From assembly GCA_963704825.1 (NCBI GenBank), contig CAVPHV010000005.1, positions 248,001-312,000 on the forward strand: a stretch of 64,000 nucleotides of DNA. Reading direction: 5' to 3'. A program made the position numbers and the translations under genes. Under the pieces are notes generated by a model. It was given only the letters and a program-made list of their open reading frames with translations, did no database searches and had not been told where the DNA came from. Shown piece by piece: positions 1-9,071 of this stretch; positions within the stretch are counted from its first letter, which is position 1, and the number at the start of each line of letters is the position of its first letter. Source of the DNA: CAVPHV01 sp963704825. GTDB taxonomy: Bacteria; Actinomycetota; Acidimicrobiia; Spongiisociales; UBA5794.

Positions 1-702
<702 letters not shown>

Positions 703-705
703 TCG

Positions 706-1254
706 CTATCCCCATGCCTCTCGCAAGTCTTGGAATCGGCTTCGCACCGATCCGTCAAATACCGTGTCGCCAACCTTGGCGACGACGCCCCCAAGCAGTG
801 TTGGGTCGACCACCACCCGCGGCTTGATGCGCCGGCCGGTGACCGACGCCAGTTTCTCCGTCAGCCGGGCAAGGGTCAGCTCATCGAGCTCGAAGGCCGT
901 CCGCACCTCAGCGATCGTGTATTCCTCAGCTTCGGCGGCCATCGTCGCCATCCGTTCGGCGATCGCACCGAATTCCGCGATGCGGCCGGCACCAATGAGC
1001 AGGTTGACCAGCGAGATGGTCACCCGCGAGGCCCGGCTGCCGAGGAGATCGTCGACGACCCCCTGTTTGCGCTCGAAGGGTATGAGCGGGTCACGCAACG
1101 TCGCGCGCAGTTCTTCGGACTGCCCAAAAGCAGCTGCGACCCGGATCAATTCGTCCGACAGACCATCCGGATCGCCCTCAGCTCGAGCAACGTCGAGCAT
1201 CGCGGCGGCATATCCATCGATGCGCAATTCGCGACTGGTGGCTTCATCGATCAT
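706..1254 (-). CDS. atpH: F1Fo ATP synthase subunit delta
   Basis: Peripheral-stalk subunit (OSCP homologue) that holds the F1 head to the b subunits. The protein has 182 aa, the normal family length. It has an N-terminal helical bundle with an IDGYAAAMLDVARAEG-type start and the conserved C-terminal section VGDTVFDGSVRSRFQDLRE, the typical delta signature (IGDxVxDGSVRxxLxxL). It lies between atpF (4-nt gap) and atpA (3-nt gap), so translation is probably coupled. Nothing unusual is seen. Confidence 0.95.
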   Translation of the reverse strand: MIDEATSRELRIDGYAAAMLDVARAEGDPDGLSDELIRVAAAFGQSEELRATLRDPLIPFERKQGVVDDLLGSRASRVTISLVNLLIGAGRIAEFGAIAERMATMAAEAEEYTIAEVRTAFELDELTLARLTEKLASVTGRRIKPRVVVDPTLLGGVVAKVGDTVFDGSVRSRFQDLREAWG

Positions 1255-1258
1255 CGTG

Positions 1259-1819
1259 TCAGCCCTCGGCTCCGCCTAGTTCTTCGATGTAGCGATCCAC
1301 GAGCGCCCGCTGGGTCCCGGCGTCCATGCTGGATCCGACGACTTTCTCGGCCACGGCCAACGACAGATCGGCGACCTCGCGCTTGATCTCGGCACCAGCG
1401 CGATCGCGCTCGGCGCCGATCTCCTCCTGAGCACGCGACTTGACGCTGTTGGCTTCCACCTCTGCCTTGGCAACGATGTCGGCCTTGACCGACTCACCGG
1501 CCTGGCGAGCTTCTTCGACGATACGAGCCGCCTCTTCGCGGGCACCGGCCAGTTGCTGCCGGTAGTCATCACGTAGGCTCTCGGCCTCCGTCTTGGCCGC
1601 CTCGGCCGCATCGAGGTCACCTTTGACCGCCTGCTGCCGGTTCTCCATCAACTCTGTGAACGCCGGCCCTGCCAGCTTCCAAATGAAGAAGAACACGATT
1701 GCGAAGGCAATCGCACCAGCGATCAGCTCGTTCCACACCGGAAGGAGCAGGTCGGTGCCTGAAGCCTCTTCGGCACCCGCTTCCGTGGCGAAGATCAGCG
1801 TTGCGAGCAAGTTCTGCAT
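1259..1819 (-). CDS. atpF: F1Fo ATP synthase subunit b
   Basis: Membrane-anchored stator stalk that links the Fo a/c ring to F1. The 186-aa protein has one transmembrane helix at about residues 30-52 (IAGAIAFAIVFFFIWKLAG), followed by a long charged, Ala/Glu/Lys-rich coiled coil to the C terminus. This is the standard b-subunit layout. It follows atpE by 9 nt and precedes atpH by 4 nt. The stretch before the membrane helix (about 29 residues, with EAGAEEASG) is longer than in E. coli b, which is common in actinobacteria. Confidence 0.95.
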   Translation of the reverse strand: MQNLLATLIFATEAGAEEASGTDLLLPVWNELIAGAIAFAIVFFFIWKLAGPAFTELMENRQQAVKGDLDAAEAAKTEAESLRDDYRQQLAGAREEAARIVEEARQAGESVKADIVAKAEVEANSVKSRAQEEIGAERDRAGAEIKREVADLSLAVAEKVVGSSMDAGTQRALVDRYIEELGGAEG

Positions 1820-1828
1820 CGCCGCGCC

Positions 1829-2095
1829 CTACGCCAAGAAGAAGAGCACGAATCCAATGAGCGCAAGGGCCTCAGTGAAGGCGATGCCCAGGAACATTGT
1901 GGTTCGCACCATGCCGGCAGCCTCGGGCTGACGGGCCATAGCCTGAACGGCGTTGCCTGCAACGATCCCAATGCCAACGCCCGGGCCGATGGCCGCAAGG
2001 CCGTAGCCGATGAGCGCCAGTGAGCCGCTGATGTCTCCGGTGAGACCTCCGGTGGCTTCCTGCGCAAGGATCTGCACTGCAAGGAGTGCTTCCAT
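1829..2095 (-). CDS. atpE: F1Fo ATP synthase subunit c
   Basis: Proteolipid of the rotating Fo ring. The 88-aa hairpin has two membrane helices, the glycine-rich first helix GPGVGIGIVAG, the polar loop with RQPEA, and the essential carboxylate Glu75 in IAFTEALALIG. The residue after Glu75 is Ala rather than Ser/Thr and no Na+-binding Gln pattern is evident, so a proton-driven ring is most likely (inference). An extended N terminus of about 23 residues precedes the first helix. The neighbours atpB and atpF confirm the assignment. Confidence 0.96.
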   Translation of the reverse strand: MEALLAVQILAQEATGGLTGDISGSLALIGYGLAAIGPGVGIGIVAGNAVQAMARQPEAAGMVRTTMFLGIAFTEALALIGFVLFFLA

Positions 2096-2148
2096 TCCGC
2101 TATTTCCTTTCTCGCTATGTCTGTCGGATCGACACTGTCAATTGAGAC

Positions 2149-2958
2149 TCAGTGTTCCGGATGTACCGATGTCTGGACGTACACCGCGGACAAGAGGGTG
2201 AAGATGTAGGCCTGGAGGATGGCGACGACGATCTCGAACATGTAGATGCCGAGGCCCAGGGCAAACCAGCCAATGCCGATGGGGACCTTCGCCAGGCCGC
2301 CTGCGCCGGTGATGAACACATAGCCCGATACGAGCAGCAGCGTCAGCATCACGTGCCCGGCGACGAGGTTGGCGAAGAGCCGGACGGCGAGCGAGAACGG
2401 ACGAACAAGGAACGTCGATACGAACTCGATCGGCGTCACCAAGAGGTACAGCGCTTTGGGGACGCCGGGTGGGAACAGCGTCTCTTTGAGGTAGCCCAGC
2501 CCCTGTTCTTTGAAGCCTGCGCCCACGAAGATGATCCAGGTCAGGATCGAGAGCAACGCCGGGACCGCCCACAGCCGGGACGTGACGGGGAAGTTGATGA
2601 GCGGCGATATCTCAAACAGGTTGCCGACGAGGATGAACATGAACAGCGACAGCAGCCAGGGAAAGTACTTCAGTCCGTGCTCGGGCCCGATGATGCCAAT
2701 GGCAATTTCGTCTCGAACGAACCGGACAATCATCTCGACGAAGGCCCCGAATTTCGAGGGGACCAGGCGCTTCTTGTTGCGGATGATGCCGAAATAGAGC
2801 AAGGCGACCACGATGATCACGACGAGTGCAAGCAAGCTCATCGTCCGGTTCCAGAACCCCAAGAAGGGAAGTTCGAACAGTTCATTGACGCTCTCCGGAA
2901 CGCAGATGATTTCGTTCTCTGCGTCACAGGCTGAGGCGGCGAAGATCAGCTGCTCCAC
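2149..2958 (-). CDS. atpB: F1Fo ATP synthase subunit a
   Basis: Integral membrane subunit that forms the two proton half-channels against the c ring. The essential arginine lies in FSLAVRLFANLVAGH, with the usual membrane helices on both sides. I place the start at the GTG at 2958 (269 aa) because AAAGGGAG lies 5 nt upstream; a longer frame with an ATG at 3003 exists but runs further into the preceding gene. The chosen start overlaps the atpI-like gene by 13 nt, which suggests coupled translation. The gap to atpE is 53 nt. Confidence 0.94.
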   Translation of the reverse strand: MEQLIFAASACDAENEIICVPESVNELFELPFLGFWNRTMSLLALVVIIVVALLYFGIIRNKKRLVPSKFGAFVEMIVRFVRDEIAIGIIGPEHGLKYFPWLLSLFMFILVGNLFEISPLINFPVTSRLWAVPALLSILTWIIFVGAGFKEQGLGYLKETLFPPGVPKALYLLVTPIEFVSTFLVRPFSLAVRLFANLVAGHVMLTLLLVSGYVFITGAGGLAKVPIGIGWFALGLGIYMFEIVVAILQAYIFTLLSAVYVQTSVHPEH

Positions 2959-3398
2959 TCCAACTCCCTTTCTGCACCCTTGGCTACGGCGAGTGCTTCC
3001 CAAGACAACAGCACGAGGTAGCTCACCACTGCTGAAATTCCCATCGCCAGCTTGTCGATCTCGATGAACTGGGCGATCAAGATCATCGTCAGCATGATCA
3101 GCCCGAGACGGAGGAAAAAACCAAACAAGGCGGCGGCATGATACAGAGAAAGCGAGATGCGCGCAGATTTGCTCAGCAGATAACCGGCAAGCATGAAGTT
3201 GGCCACAACGATGAGGACTCCGACACCCGCCGCGATGGCCCCGTCGACCCCACGGAAGATCCCAAAGATGAGCATCAGCACCGGCGCAACGTAGATGGCG
3301 CGCTTGACCGTGTGCCTGGCCATGATGACTTCGACGTCACGGCCCAGTGGGCTGGGGAGGTGGCGTTCTTCTGAGATGGGGGACGGTGCGCTACTCAA
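2946..3398 (-). CDS. AtpI-like membrane protein of the atp operon
   Basis: A 150-aa protein with about four hydrophobic segments (residues 34-50, 54-72, 87-108 and 117-138), placed directly before atpB as AtpI usually is. AtpI-family proteins help c-ring assembly or Mg2+ supply; that role is inferred from position and topology, since the sequence has no catalytic motif. The likely start is the TTG at 3398, which overlaps the upstream gene by 8 nt and has AGGGG before it. The ATG at 3323 is an alternative that would remove a polar N-terminal tail of 25 residues. Confidence 0.75.
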   Translation of the reverse strand: MSSAPSPISEERHLPSPLGRDVEVIMARHTVKRAIYVAPVLMLIFGIFRGVDGAIAAGVGVLIVVANFMLAGYLLSKSARISLSLYHAAALFGFFLRLGLIMLTMILIAQFIEIDKLAMGISAVVSYLVLLSWEALAVAKGAERELEWSS

Positions 3399-3675
3399 TC
3401 CGACCCCTGGCCCGAGCCTGCTCCTCGAGGATGCGGGAGGTTGACCACAGCTTGGCGAAGCCGCTGACGAAGCCGGCGATGATGCCGATGATCACGAACA
3501 CCGGGGCCGTGTTGAAGATCCAGTCGGCACCCAAACCGAGGAGGAGTCCGGCAATAGCTGAGGAGAAGAAGTCCATCCCGGCGGAGGTGCTCTCCCCTAT
3601 TGCATACTTGGACGTCACAGACTGCCCTTCATCCGATTGGTGACTGTGGGTCCGCTGGTCGTCATCGGCGCCCAT
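3391..3675 (-). CDS. AtpZ/AtpI-type small membrane protein, first gene of atp operon
   Basis: A 94-aa protein with a hydrophilic N-terminal half and two membrane segments (FFSSAIAGLLLGLGADWIF and PVFVIIGIIAGFVSGF) ending in a basic tail. This fits the AtpZ / F0F1-ATPase-associated family found at the head of atp operons. The ATG at 3675 is preceded by GAGGAGG at 8 nt and is preferred over the upstream ATG at 3714. The operon promoter probably lies at 3727-3754. A role in Fo assembly or ion supply is known for the family but not shown here. Confidence 0.75.
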   Translation of the reverse strand: MGADDDQRTHSHQSDEGQSVTSKYAIGESTSAGMDFFSSAIAGLLLGLGADWIFNTAPVFVIIGIIAGFVSGFAKLWSTSRILEEQARARGRIE

Positions 3676-3726
3676 GGTACGGGCCTCCTCGCCATTTCGT
3701 GAACCCGTTTTCAAGGATCGGGCGGA

Positions 3727-3754
3727 AATGTAACTGCACCACCTTGCTCCTCAA
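3727..3754 (-). promoter_or_regulatory. Candidate sigma-70 type promoter of the atp operon
   Basis: On the minus strand TTGAGG (3754-3749) and TACATT (3732-3727) are separated by 16 nt, close to the vegetative -35/-10 pattern. They lie about 50 nt upstream of the first gene of the atp operon and downstream of the glyA stop codon. This is a pattern match only. Confidence 0.5.
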
Positions 3755-3785
3755 AATCCTGCCTCTGACTGCGATGCCTGGGCTT

Positions 3786-5057
3786 TCATACGTGACCGGG
3801 GAACGTCTCCGGATACCCGGGAAAGGCCGCCGACAGTTCACTGATCTGGGTCTCCAGTTCCGCAAGCATGCCCGGGCTCTCCCGGTTGCGAAGGACCTCG
3901 ACGATGAGGCGGCCCAGCGTGATCATCTGCTCCTGGCGCATTCCGGCGGTGGTGACCGCAGGCGTCCCCACCCGCAGCCCGGAGGTGATGAACGGTGAAC
4001 GCGGGTCGAACGGAATCGAGTTGCGGTTGAGGGTGATCCCGACCCGGTCGAGGAGTTGGGATGCTTCTTTGCCGGTCAGCTCTTCGTCGATGGATCGCAC
4101 GTCGGCGAGGAACATGTGGTTCTCGGTCTTGCCACTGACAATCCGGAACCCCTCTTCGCCCATCGTGTCGGCAAGGACGGCCGCGTTGCGCACGATCTGC
4201 TGGGCGTACTCCTCGTAGTCGGGACGGCTGCAGAGCTCGAAAGCGAGCGCCTTGGCGGCAATTTGACTGTTGATCGAGCCACCCTGGGCGAACGGAAAGA
4301 CGGCCTTGTTGAGGTCCTTGGCAAACGCTTCTTTGCTCAGGATCAACCCACCGCGGGGACCCCGCAGCGCCTTGTGAGTAGTGGCGGTGACGATGTCGGC
4401 ATGGGGGACCGGGTTGGGGTGGGCCTTGCCCGCGATCAGCCCGATGATGTGCGCTGCGTCCACCAGGAAGATGGCACCAACTTCGTCGGCGATCTGACGG
4501 AAGACACCCCAGTCGATCAGGCGTGAGTAGGCCGAGTAGCCGGCCACGATCATCTTGGGCCGGTGCTCGAGGGCGAGGTGACGCAGCTCGTCGAGGTCGA
4601 TGACCTCGGTTTCAGGGTCAACGCCGTAGGCGACGAAGTTGAAGAACTGGCCCGAGAAGTTGACGGGAGAGCCGTGGGTCAGGTGGCCACCCTGATCCAA
4701 TCGCATCCCGAGAATGGTGTCGCCCGGTTCGAGCACCGCGAGGTAGGCGGCCATGTTGGCTTGCGAGCCCGAGTGCGCCTGCACGTTGGCGGCTTCAGCG
4801 CCAAAGAGGGCCTTGGCCCGCTCGATGGCGAGGGTCTCGACCTCGTCGATGACCTGACATCCCTCGTAGTAACGCCGGCCTGGATAGCCCTCCGAATACT
4901 TGTTGGTGAGGACCGAGCCCGACGCTTGCATCATCGCCGTGGACACAAAGTTCTCAGAGGCGATCAACTGAATCCCGTCGCGCTGGCGGGTGACCTCCTT
5001 CTCAACGAGCCCCGCCAACAACGGGTCGACGTCGGCCAGGGAACGAGTGTCGATCAT
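3786..5057 (-). CDS. glyA: Serine hydroxymethyltransferase
   Basis: PLP enzyme that interconverts serine and glycine while charging tetrahydrofolate with a C1 unit. The protein has 423 aa, the usual bacterial length. The PLP lysine lies in TTTHKALRGPRGG, and the conserved YPGRRYYEGC and VQAHSGSQANMA segments are present. The start is the ATG at 5057, with GGAGG 8 nt upstream. The reading frame stays open for another 500 nt but that part is antisense to the DUF222 gene. It lies just upstream of the atp operon, whose promoter lies in the gap of about 110 nt. Confidence 0.96.
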   Translation of the reverse strand: MIDTRSLADVDPLLAGLVEKEVTRQRDGIQLIASENFVSTAMMQASGSVLTNKYSEGYPGRRYYEGCQVIDEVETLAIERAKALFGAEAANVQAHSGSQANMAAYLAVLEPGDTILGMRLDQGGHLTHGSPVNFSGQFFNFVAYGVDPETEVIDLDELRHLALEHRPKMIVAGYSAYSRLIDWGVFRQIADEVGAIFLVDAAHIIGLIAGKAHPNPVPHADIVTATTHKALRGPRGGLILSKEAFAKDLNKAVFPFAQGGSINSQIAAKALAFELCSRPDYEEYAQQIVRNAAVLADTMGEEGFRIVSGKTENHMFLADVRSIDEELTGKEASQLLDRVGITLNRNSIPFDPRSPFITSGLRVGTPAVTTAGMRQEQMITLGRLIVEVLRNRESPGMLAELETQISELSAAFPGYPETFPGHV

Positions 5058-5148
5058 GGAAAGAACCTCCAGCAGGGGGTAACGCGCCGGCCAGAGTAGT
5101 CGGCCGGCGGAGAACGATTCCGGGTGCGGCAGCGGATGCCCTCTGTCG

Positions 5149-6372
5149 TTAGGGGGCTCGGGTGGGGTGGGTGGTGGTGAAGGTGCCGTCGGGGTTGATC
5201 CCAATGGTCCATTGCGAGTTGTGAACCAGGGTGTGGTGACGGGCACAGAGACACACGAGGTTCTCGACGTTGGTTTCGCCGCCGTGGTGGGTCCATCCGT
5301 AGACGTGGTGGATGTCGCACCATCGGGCGGGACGGTCACACGACGGGAAGAGGCACCCGGCGTCACGGATCCGCACCGCCCGGGTTTGGGTGGGGGTAGC
5401 GAGGCGGGTGTTACGGCCCATGTCCAGCACGATGGAGCCACCGGCCATGACGACTCGTTGGATCGTGGCACTACACCCGATCCGTTCCAAGGTGGCTTGA
5501 GTGACGGGTCCGACCCCCTCAAGATCACAGCGGGTCTGAGCCAACTCGGGGGTGTCACCGTTCAAGGTGGCGACGTCAACGACGACACCGAGGCTTGGCG
5601 GGTTGCCGGCGGGCTCGGCACCTTGGTGGTACCAGTGCACCAACTCGGCGAGGGCGTCACCACGACGCTGCGACAACGAGCGGACCCCGTCGGGGGCGTG
5701 CTTCGGGTCGGGGGGTGCCAGATGGTCGAACGTGTCGACGAGTTCGGCGCCGGCTACCGGTTCGAGGCGGCCGTTGATATCGACCCAGCCATCCATCGTC
5801 ACCGACGCATGCAACCGATTGCGCGGCTGGCGCTCGTCGTGGGTGTCACCAGCGAGGTAGTCATCGGCAATCGCAGCCCAGCGGCGCACCAACACCGTGA
5901 AGTCCCTAACCGACAGCGACTCTGCGTGTTCCGCCAGCACCTGTTCATGATCCGGTAGCACGGTGCGGCGCCGATCCGACATCACCCCAGCCAAGGCGTT
6001 GATGTGCGCCGTGGTGGTCTCCCCGCCCGCCAACGCCTCACCCAACAGGGGGGCGTCGTCGACGATCCTGGCAGCCTTGACCAACCGCCGCGCCTCCGAC
6101 GCCCCAACCGGGGCCCGATGCGTCAGCCACGCCACCGCAGACAGGGACCCGTCGGCCTCCCAGGCCCGCTTCCGCCGCCACTGAGCGGTGACCGCAACGA
6201 TCTCCGCGTCGAGCCGCTCCCGGAACTCGAGCATCCCCACCAACTCTTCAGAGAGGGCATCGCCGGTCCAGTCGGAACGCTCCACCCCCGCCACCGCGGC
6301 GAGGGCGCTGCGGAGGCGCACCATCGGATCACCCGAAACGGTAGCCGCCTGCGTGTCATCTATATCGAACAT
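5149..6372 (-). CDS. DUF222 / HNH endonuclease domain protein (13E12 repeat family)
   Basis: A 407-aa protein with an N-terminal helical DUF222 region and a C-terminal HNH nuclease domain. The HNH part shows CLFPSCDRPARWCDIHH, then a GGETNVENLVCLCARHH stretch with the metal-binding Cys and His residues. Such proteins are abundant and often multicopy in actinobacteria, and some behave like selfish homing-type genes; their cellular role is unknown. No SD precedes the ATG at 6372, but TAGTGT lies 7 nt before it, which suggests a leaderless transcript. It sits between tsaC and glyA inside an otherwise conserved block. Confidence 0.85.
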   Translation of the reverse strand: MFDIDDTQAATVSGDPMVRLRSALAAVAGVERSDWTGDALSEELVGMLEFRERLDAEIVAVTAQWRRKRAWEADGSLSAVAWLTHRAPVGASEARRLVKAARIVDDAPLLGEALAGGETTTAHINALAGVMSDRRRTVLPDHEQVLAEHAESLSVRDFTVLVRRWAAIADDYLAGDTHDERQPRNRLHASVTMDGWVDINGRLEPVAGAELVDTFDHLAPPDPKHAPDGVRSLSQRRGDALAELVHWYHQGAEPAGNPPSLGVVVDVATLNGDTPELAQTRCDLEGVGPVTQATLERIGCSATIQRVVMAGGSIVLDMGRNTRLATPTQTRAVRIRDAGCLFPSCDRPARWCDIHHVYGWTHHGGETNVENLVCLCARHHTLVHNSQWTIGINPDGTFTTTHPTRAP

Positions 6373-6482
6373 GCGTTCGACACTATCACCACCTACCGAC
6401 ACAAACCCGCCCCAACTAGACACAACCACGCCTATCTCGATGAGACCGATTCCACCCAGGGCGGGGGCGACCGGGAAGGCTT

Positions 6483-7037
6483 CTAGACCGGCCCCTCGCG
6501 AAGGATCAGGGGGCTCTCTTCGGTGAGGTCGATGATGGTTGACGCTCGGCCGCCGGGGGCCTCGCCTTCGAGGTAGACGCTGACGGCATCGCCGAAGAGG
6601 GCTTGGGCCTCCTCATCATTCAGAGCAGGAGACTGCCCGGTGATGTTGGCACTGGTCACCGCCAACGGACCCGACCGTTCGAGCAACTCGAGCGCCACCG
6701 GGTGATCCGGGCAACGGATACCGATGGTGCGTCGCCCCGGGTGACCCAGCCAATCAGGGGTCGTGGCGAGACGGGGGATCACCAGCGTCAGTGGCCCCGG
6801 CCAGTAGTCGTCGGCCAACTCCAGGGCCCGGTCGGAGAGCTCGCCGATCTGCATCGCGGACTCGATGGACGCCACCAGGATCGCCATCGGCTTGACCGCG
6901 GGACGGCCCTTCAGCGTGAAGACCATCTCGAGTGCGTCTTGGCGGAACGGATCGGCGGCGAGTCCGTACAACGTGTCGGTCGGCACGCCGACGATCTCGC
7001 CTTGCTTCAGGGCAGCTATTGCGGCTTCGATGCTCAC
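6483..7037 (-). CDS. tsaC: L-threonylcarbamoyladenylate synthase (Sua5/YrdC family)
   Basis: Makes threonylcarbamoyl-AMP from threonine, bicarbonate and ATP, the first step of t6A37 tRNA modification. The 184-aa protein is a single YrdC domain with GVPTDTLYGLAADP, KGRPAVKPMAILV and the late SANITGQ motif. I choose the GTG at 7037 because GAGG lies 5 nt upstream; a longer frame begins with a TTG at 7067. It follows prmC, the common actinobacterial arrangement prfA-prmC-tsaC. It lacks the C-terminal Sua5 domain, so TsaC type fits best. Confidence 0.92.
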   Translation of the reverse strand: MSIEAAIAALKQGEIVGVPTDTLYGLAADPFRQDALEMVFTLKGRPAVKPMAILVASIESAMQIGELSDRALELADDYWPGPLTLVIPRLATTPDWLGHPGRRTIGIRCPDHPVALELLERSGPLAVTSANITGQSPALNDEEAQALFGDAVSVYLEGEAPGGRASTIIDLTEESPLILREGPV

Positions 7038-7069
7038 ATTCACCTCATGCAACGACGACTGCCCCAAAG

Positions 7070-7885
7070 CTAGCCGAGTCGGAGCCTCCCGAAGCCGAAC
7101 CGATCCTTCCCGGCCAGGTCTTGCTCGATGTGCGGATCGTATCGGCTGAAGAGTTCCGAGGTTTGCCGGCCTTGGGTCTCGCCGATCTCGAGTGCGATAC
7201 GCCCGCCCGGCACCAACCAGCGAACCGCTTCGACGGCGATCTTGGCGAGTACCTCATCGCCGCGCTCGCCCGCCACCAACGCGGTACGCGGCTCGTGGTC
7301 TCGGACATCATCCGGGAGGGCTGCGACCTCGGCCTCCGCGACATAGGGCGGGTTGCTGACGATGAGGTCGACCCGGCCGAGCAGATGCTCCGGAAGCGGA
7401 GCGAAGAGGTCCCCTTCGAGCCAGTTGACCTGTAGCCCCGCCCTAGCGCTGTTCTCCCTCGCCAGCGACAACGCTCGAGGTGATAGGTCTGTTGCCCACA
7501 CCAGAGCGGAGCGGAAGGTGTACTTGAGAGCCAGCGCCAGGTTGCCGCTCCCGGTACACAGATCGACGATCGTCTTCGGCGGCTCGTCGCCCACCCAGGC
7601 TACGACCCTCTCCCAGAGTTGCTCGGTCTCCGGCCGCGGGATCAGCGCCCGCGGATCGGATACGAGTTCGAGCGGCCCAAACTGGACGGTTCCCTCCAGG
7701 TATTGGAGCGGCTCCCCGGCGGCGCGACGAGCGACAAGTTCACGGAACGTTGCGATCGCCTTCGGGCTGAGTTCGGCGACCGTGACGAGCTCGGCGCGAG
7801 AGAGTCCGGAGGCGACGACGAGGAGCCGTTCGGCCTCATGGCTCGGGAGATCTGTAGCTGCGACAAGCTGACGAGGTGAAGCCAT
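7070..7885 (-). CDS. prmC: Peptide chain release factor N5-glutamine methyltransferase
   Basis: SAM-dependent methyltransferase that modifies the glutamine of the GGQ motif of RF1/RF2. The 271-aa protein shows the SAM site VDLCTGSGNLALAL and the catalytic NPPY motif (IVSNPPYVAEAE). The N-terminal helical domain and the ARRAAGEPLQYLEG segment are typical of PrmC. The ATG at 7885 is the most likely start; no strong SD is visible, and GTG three codons upstream is possible. It lies downstream of its substrate gene prfA with a gap of 109 nt. Confidence 0.94.
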   Translation of the reverse strand: MASPRQLVAATDLPSHEAERLLVVASGLSRAELVTVAELSPKAIATFRELVARRAAGEPLQYLEGTVQFGPLELVSDPRALIPRPETEQLWERVVAWVGDEPPKTIVDLCTGSGNLALALKYTFRSALVWATDLSPRALSLARENSARAGLQVNWLEGDLFAPLPEHLLGRVDLIVSNPPYVAEAEVAALPDDVRDHEPRTALVAGERGDEVLAKIAVEAVRWLVPGGRIALEIGETQGRQTSELFSRYDPHIEQDLAGKDRFGFGRLRLG

Positions 7886-7994
7886 CAGCCGCACCGGCCC
7901 TGGCTTCCCCCGACTCGCCGGGGGAGGTGAGCGCCGACGAAGGAGGCGGTCGGAGGGGGCAACTCCCGCGAGTCGCGAACGTCTCGGCGGCGGT

Positions 7995-9071
7995 TCACGC
8001 TTCGGCGAGGGCTTCGGCTGCTGCCTGGGCGCTGAGGTGGGCGTGGAACTCATCGAGGTCGCCGTCGAGGATATCGGGGAGGGAGTGCAGGGTGAGACCG
8101 ATGCGGTGGTCGGTCACCCGGTTCTCCTTGAAGTTGTAGGTGCGGATCTTCTCGGCGCGTTCCCCGGTACCGACCTGAGCGCGGCGGGCTTCGGACCGTT
8201 CCCCTTGTTGCTCGGCGAGTTGCTGCTGGTAGAGCCGAGCCCGCAGCACTCGCATTGCCTTGAGCTTGTTCTGCAACTGGGATTTCTCGTCCTGGCACGA
8301 CACTGTGAGCCCGGTTGGCGTGTGGGTGATCCGCACCGCCGAGTCGGTCGTGTTGACTGACTGTCCGCCGGGGCCTTGCGAGCGGAACGTCTCGATCTCG
8401 AGGTCGTTTTCGTGGATGTCGACCTCAACGGCGTCGACCTCGGGGAGCACGGCGGCAGTAGCGATCGAAGTGTGGATTCGACCTTGCGACTCGGTCTTGG
8501 GGACCCGCTGCACACGGTGTGGCCCGGCCTCCCATTTGAACTGCGAATAGGCGCCGCGGCCCTTCACAGCGAACTGGCCGAAGCTGATGCCGCCGCCATC
8601 GGACCATGAGAGGTTGATCGGCTCGAGCCTCCAGCCGTGGCGCTCGGCAAAGCGTTCGAACATCCGATAGAGGTCCCCGGCCCACAGCGACGCCTCGTCG
8701 CCCCCGGCGGCGGCCCGCAGCTCGACGATGACGTCCTTGTCGTCGTTGGGGTCTTTCGGTACGAGCATGCGGCGCAGGTCGAGGTCGAGACGTTCGATCT
8801 CCTCACGATGCTCCTTGGCAACGGTCTGGAAGTAGTCGCGCATCTCGGCATCGTCCTCGAGGCCGATCATCTCCTCGGCCTCGGCCGCCTCGGCTTCCGC
8901 CTCCTTGTAGCGGCGGAACGACTCAACCAGCGACTTGAGTTCGCCGTGTCGAATCATCACTTCTTGGTAGAGATTGCGATCCGAGATGACCGCGGGATCG
9001 GCCATCTGGACGAGGGTCTCCTCATAGTTCGCCTCGATCTCGCGGAGTTTCCCGGCGAGGCTGTCATCCAT
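7995..9071 (-). CDS. prfA: Peptide chain release factor 1
   Basis: Terminates translation at UAA and UAG. The 358-aa protein has the GGQ peptidyl-hydrolysis motif (SQGPGGQSVNTTDSAV) and the RF1-type PxT codon-reading motif as PKT in RVPKTESQGR, rather than the SPF of RF2. The start ATG at 9071 overlaps the DUF1385 gene stop by 8 nt. It is followed by prmC, which methylates its GGQ glutamine. Length and motifs are normal for the family. Confidence 0.96.
   Translation of the reverse strand: MDDSLAGKLREIEANYEETLVQMADPAVISDRNLYQEVMIRHGELKSLVESFRRYKEAEAEAAEAEEMIGLEDDAEMRDYFQTVAKEHREEIERLDLDLRRMLVPKDPNDDKDVIVELRAAAGGDEASLWAGDLYRMFERFAERHGWRLEPINLSWSDGGGISFGQFAVKGRGAYSQFKWEAGPHRVQRVPKTESQGRIHTSIATAAVLPEVDAVEVDIHENDLEIETFRSQGPGGQSVNTTDSAVRITHTPTGLTVSCQDEKSQLQNKLKAMRVLRARLYQQQLAEQQGERSEARRAQVGTGERAEKIRTYNFKENRVTDHRIGLTLHSLPDILDGDLDEFHAHLSAQAAAEALAEA

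Noticed and set aside
5058..5558. Upstream extension of the glyA frame
   Set aside because: It lies in a different frame over the DUF222-HNH gene and lacks SHMT similarity; a good SD precedes the ATG at 5057.
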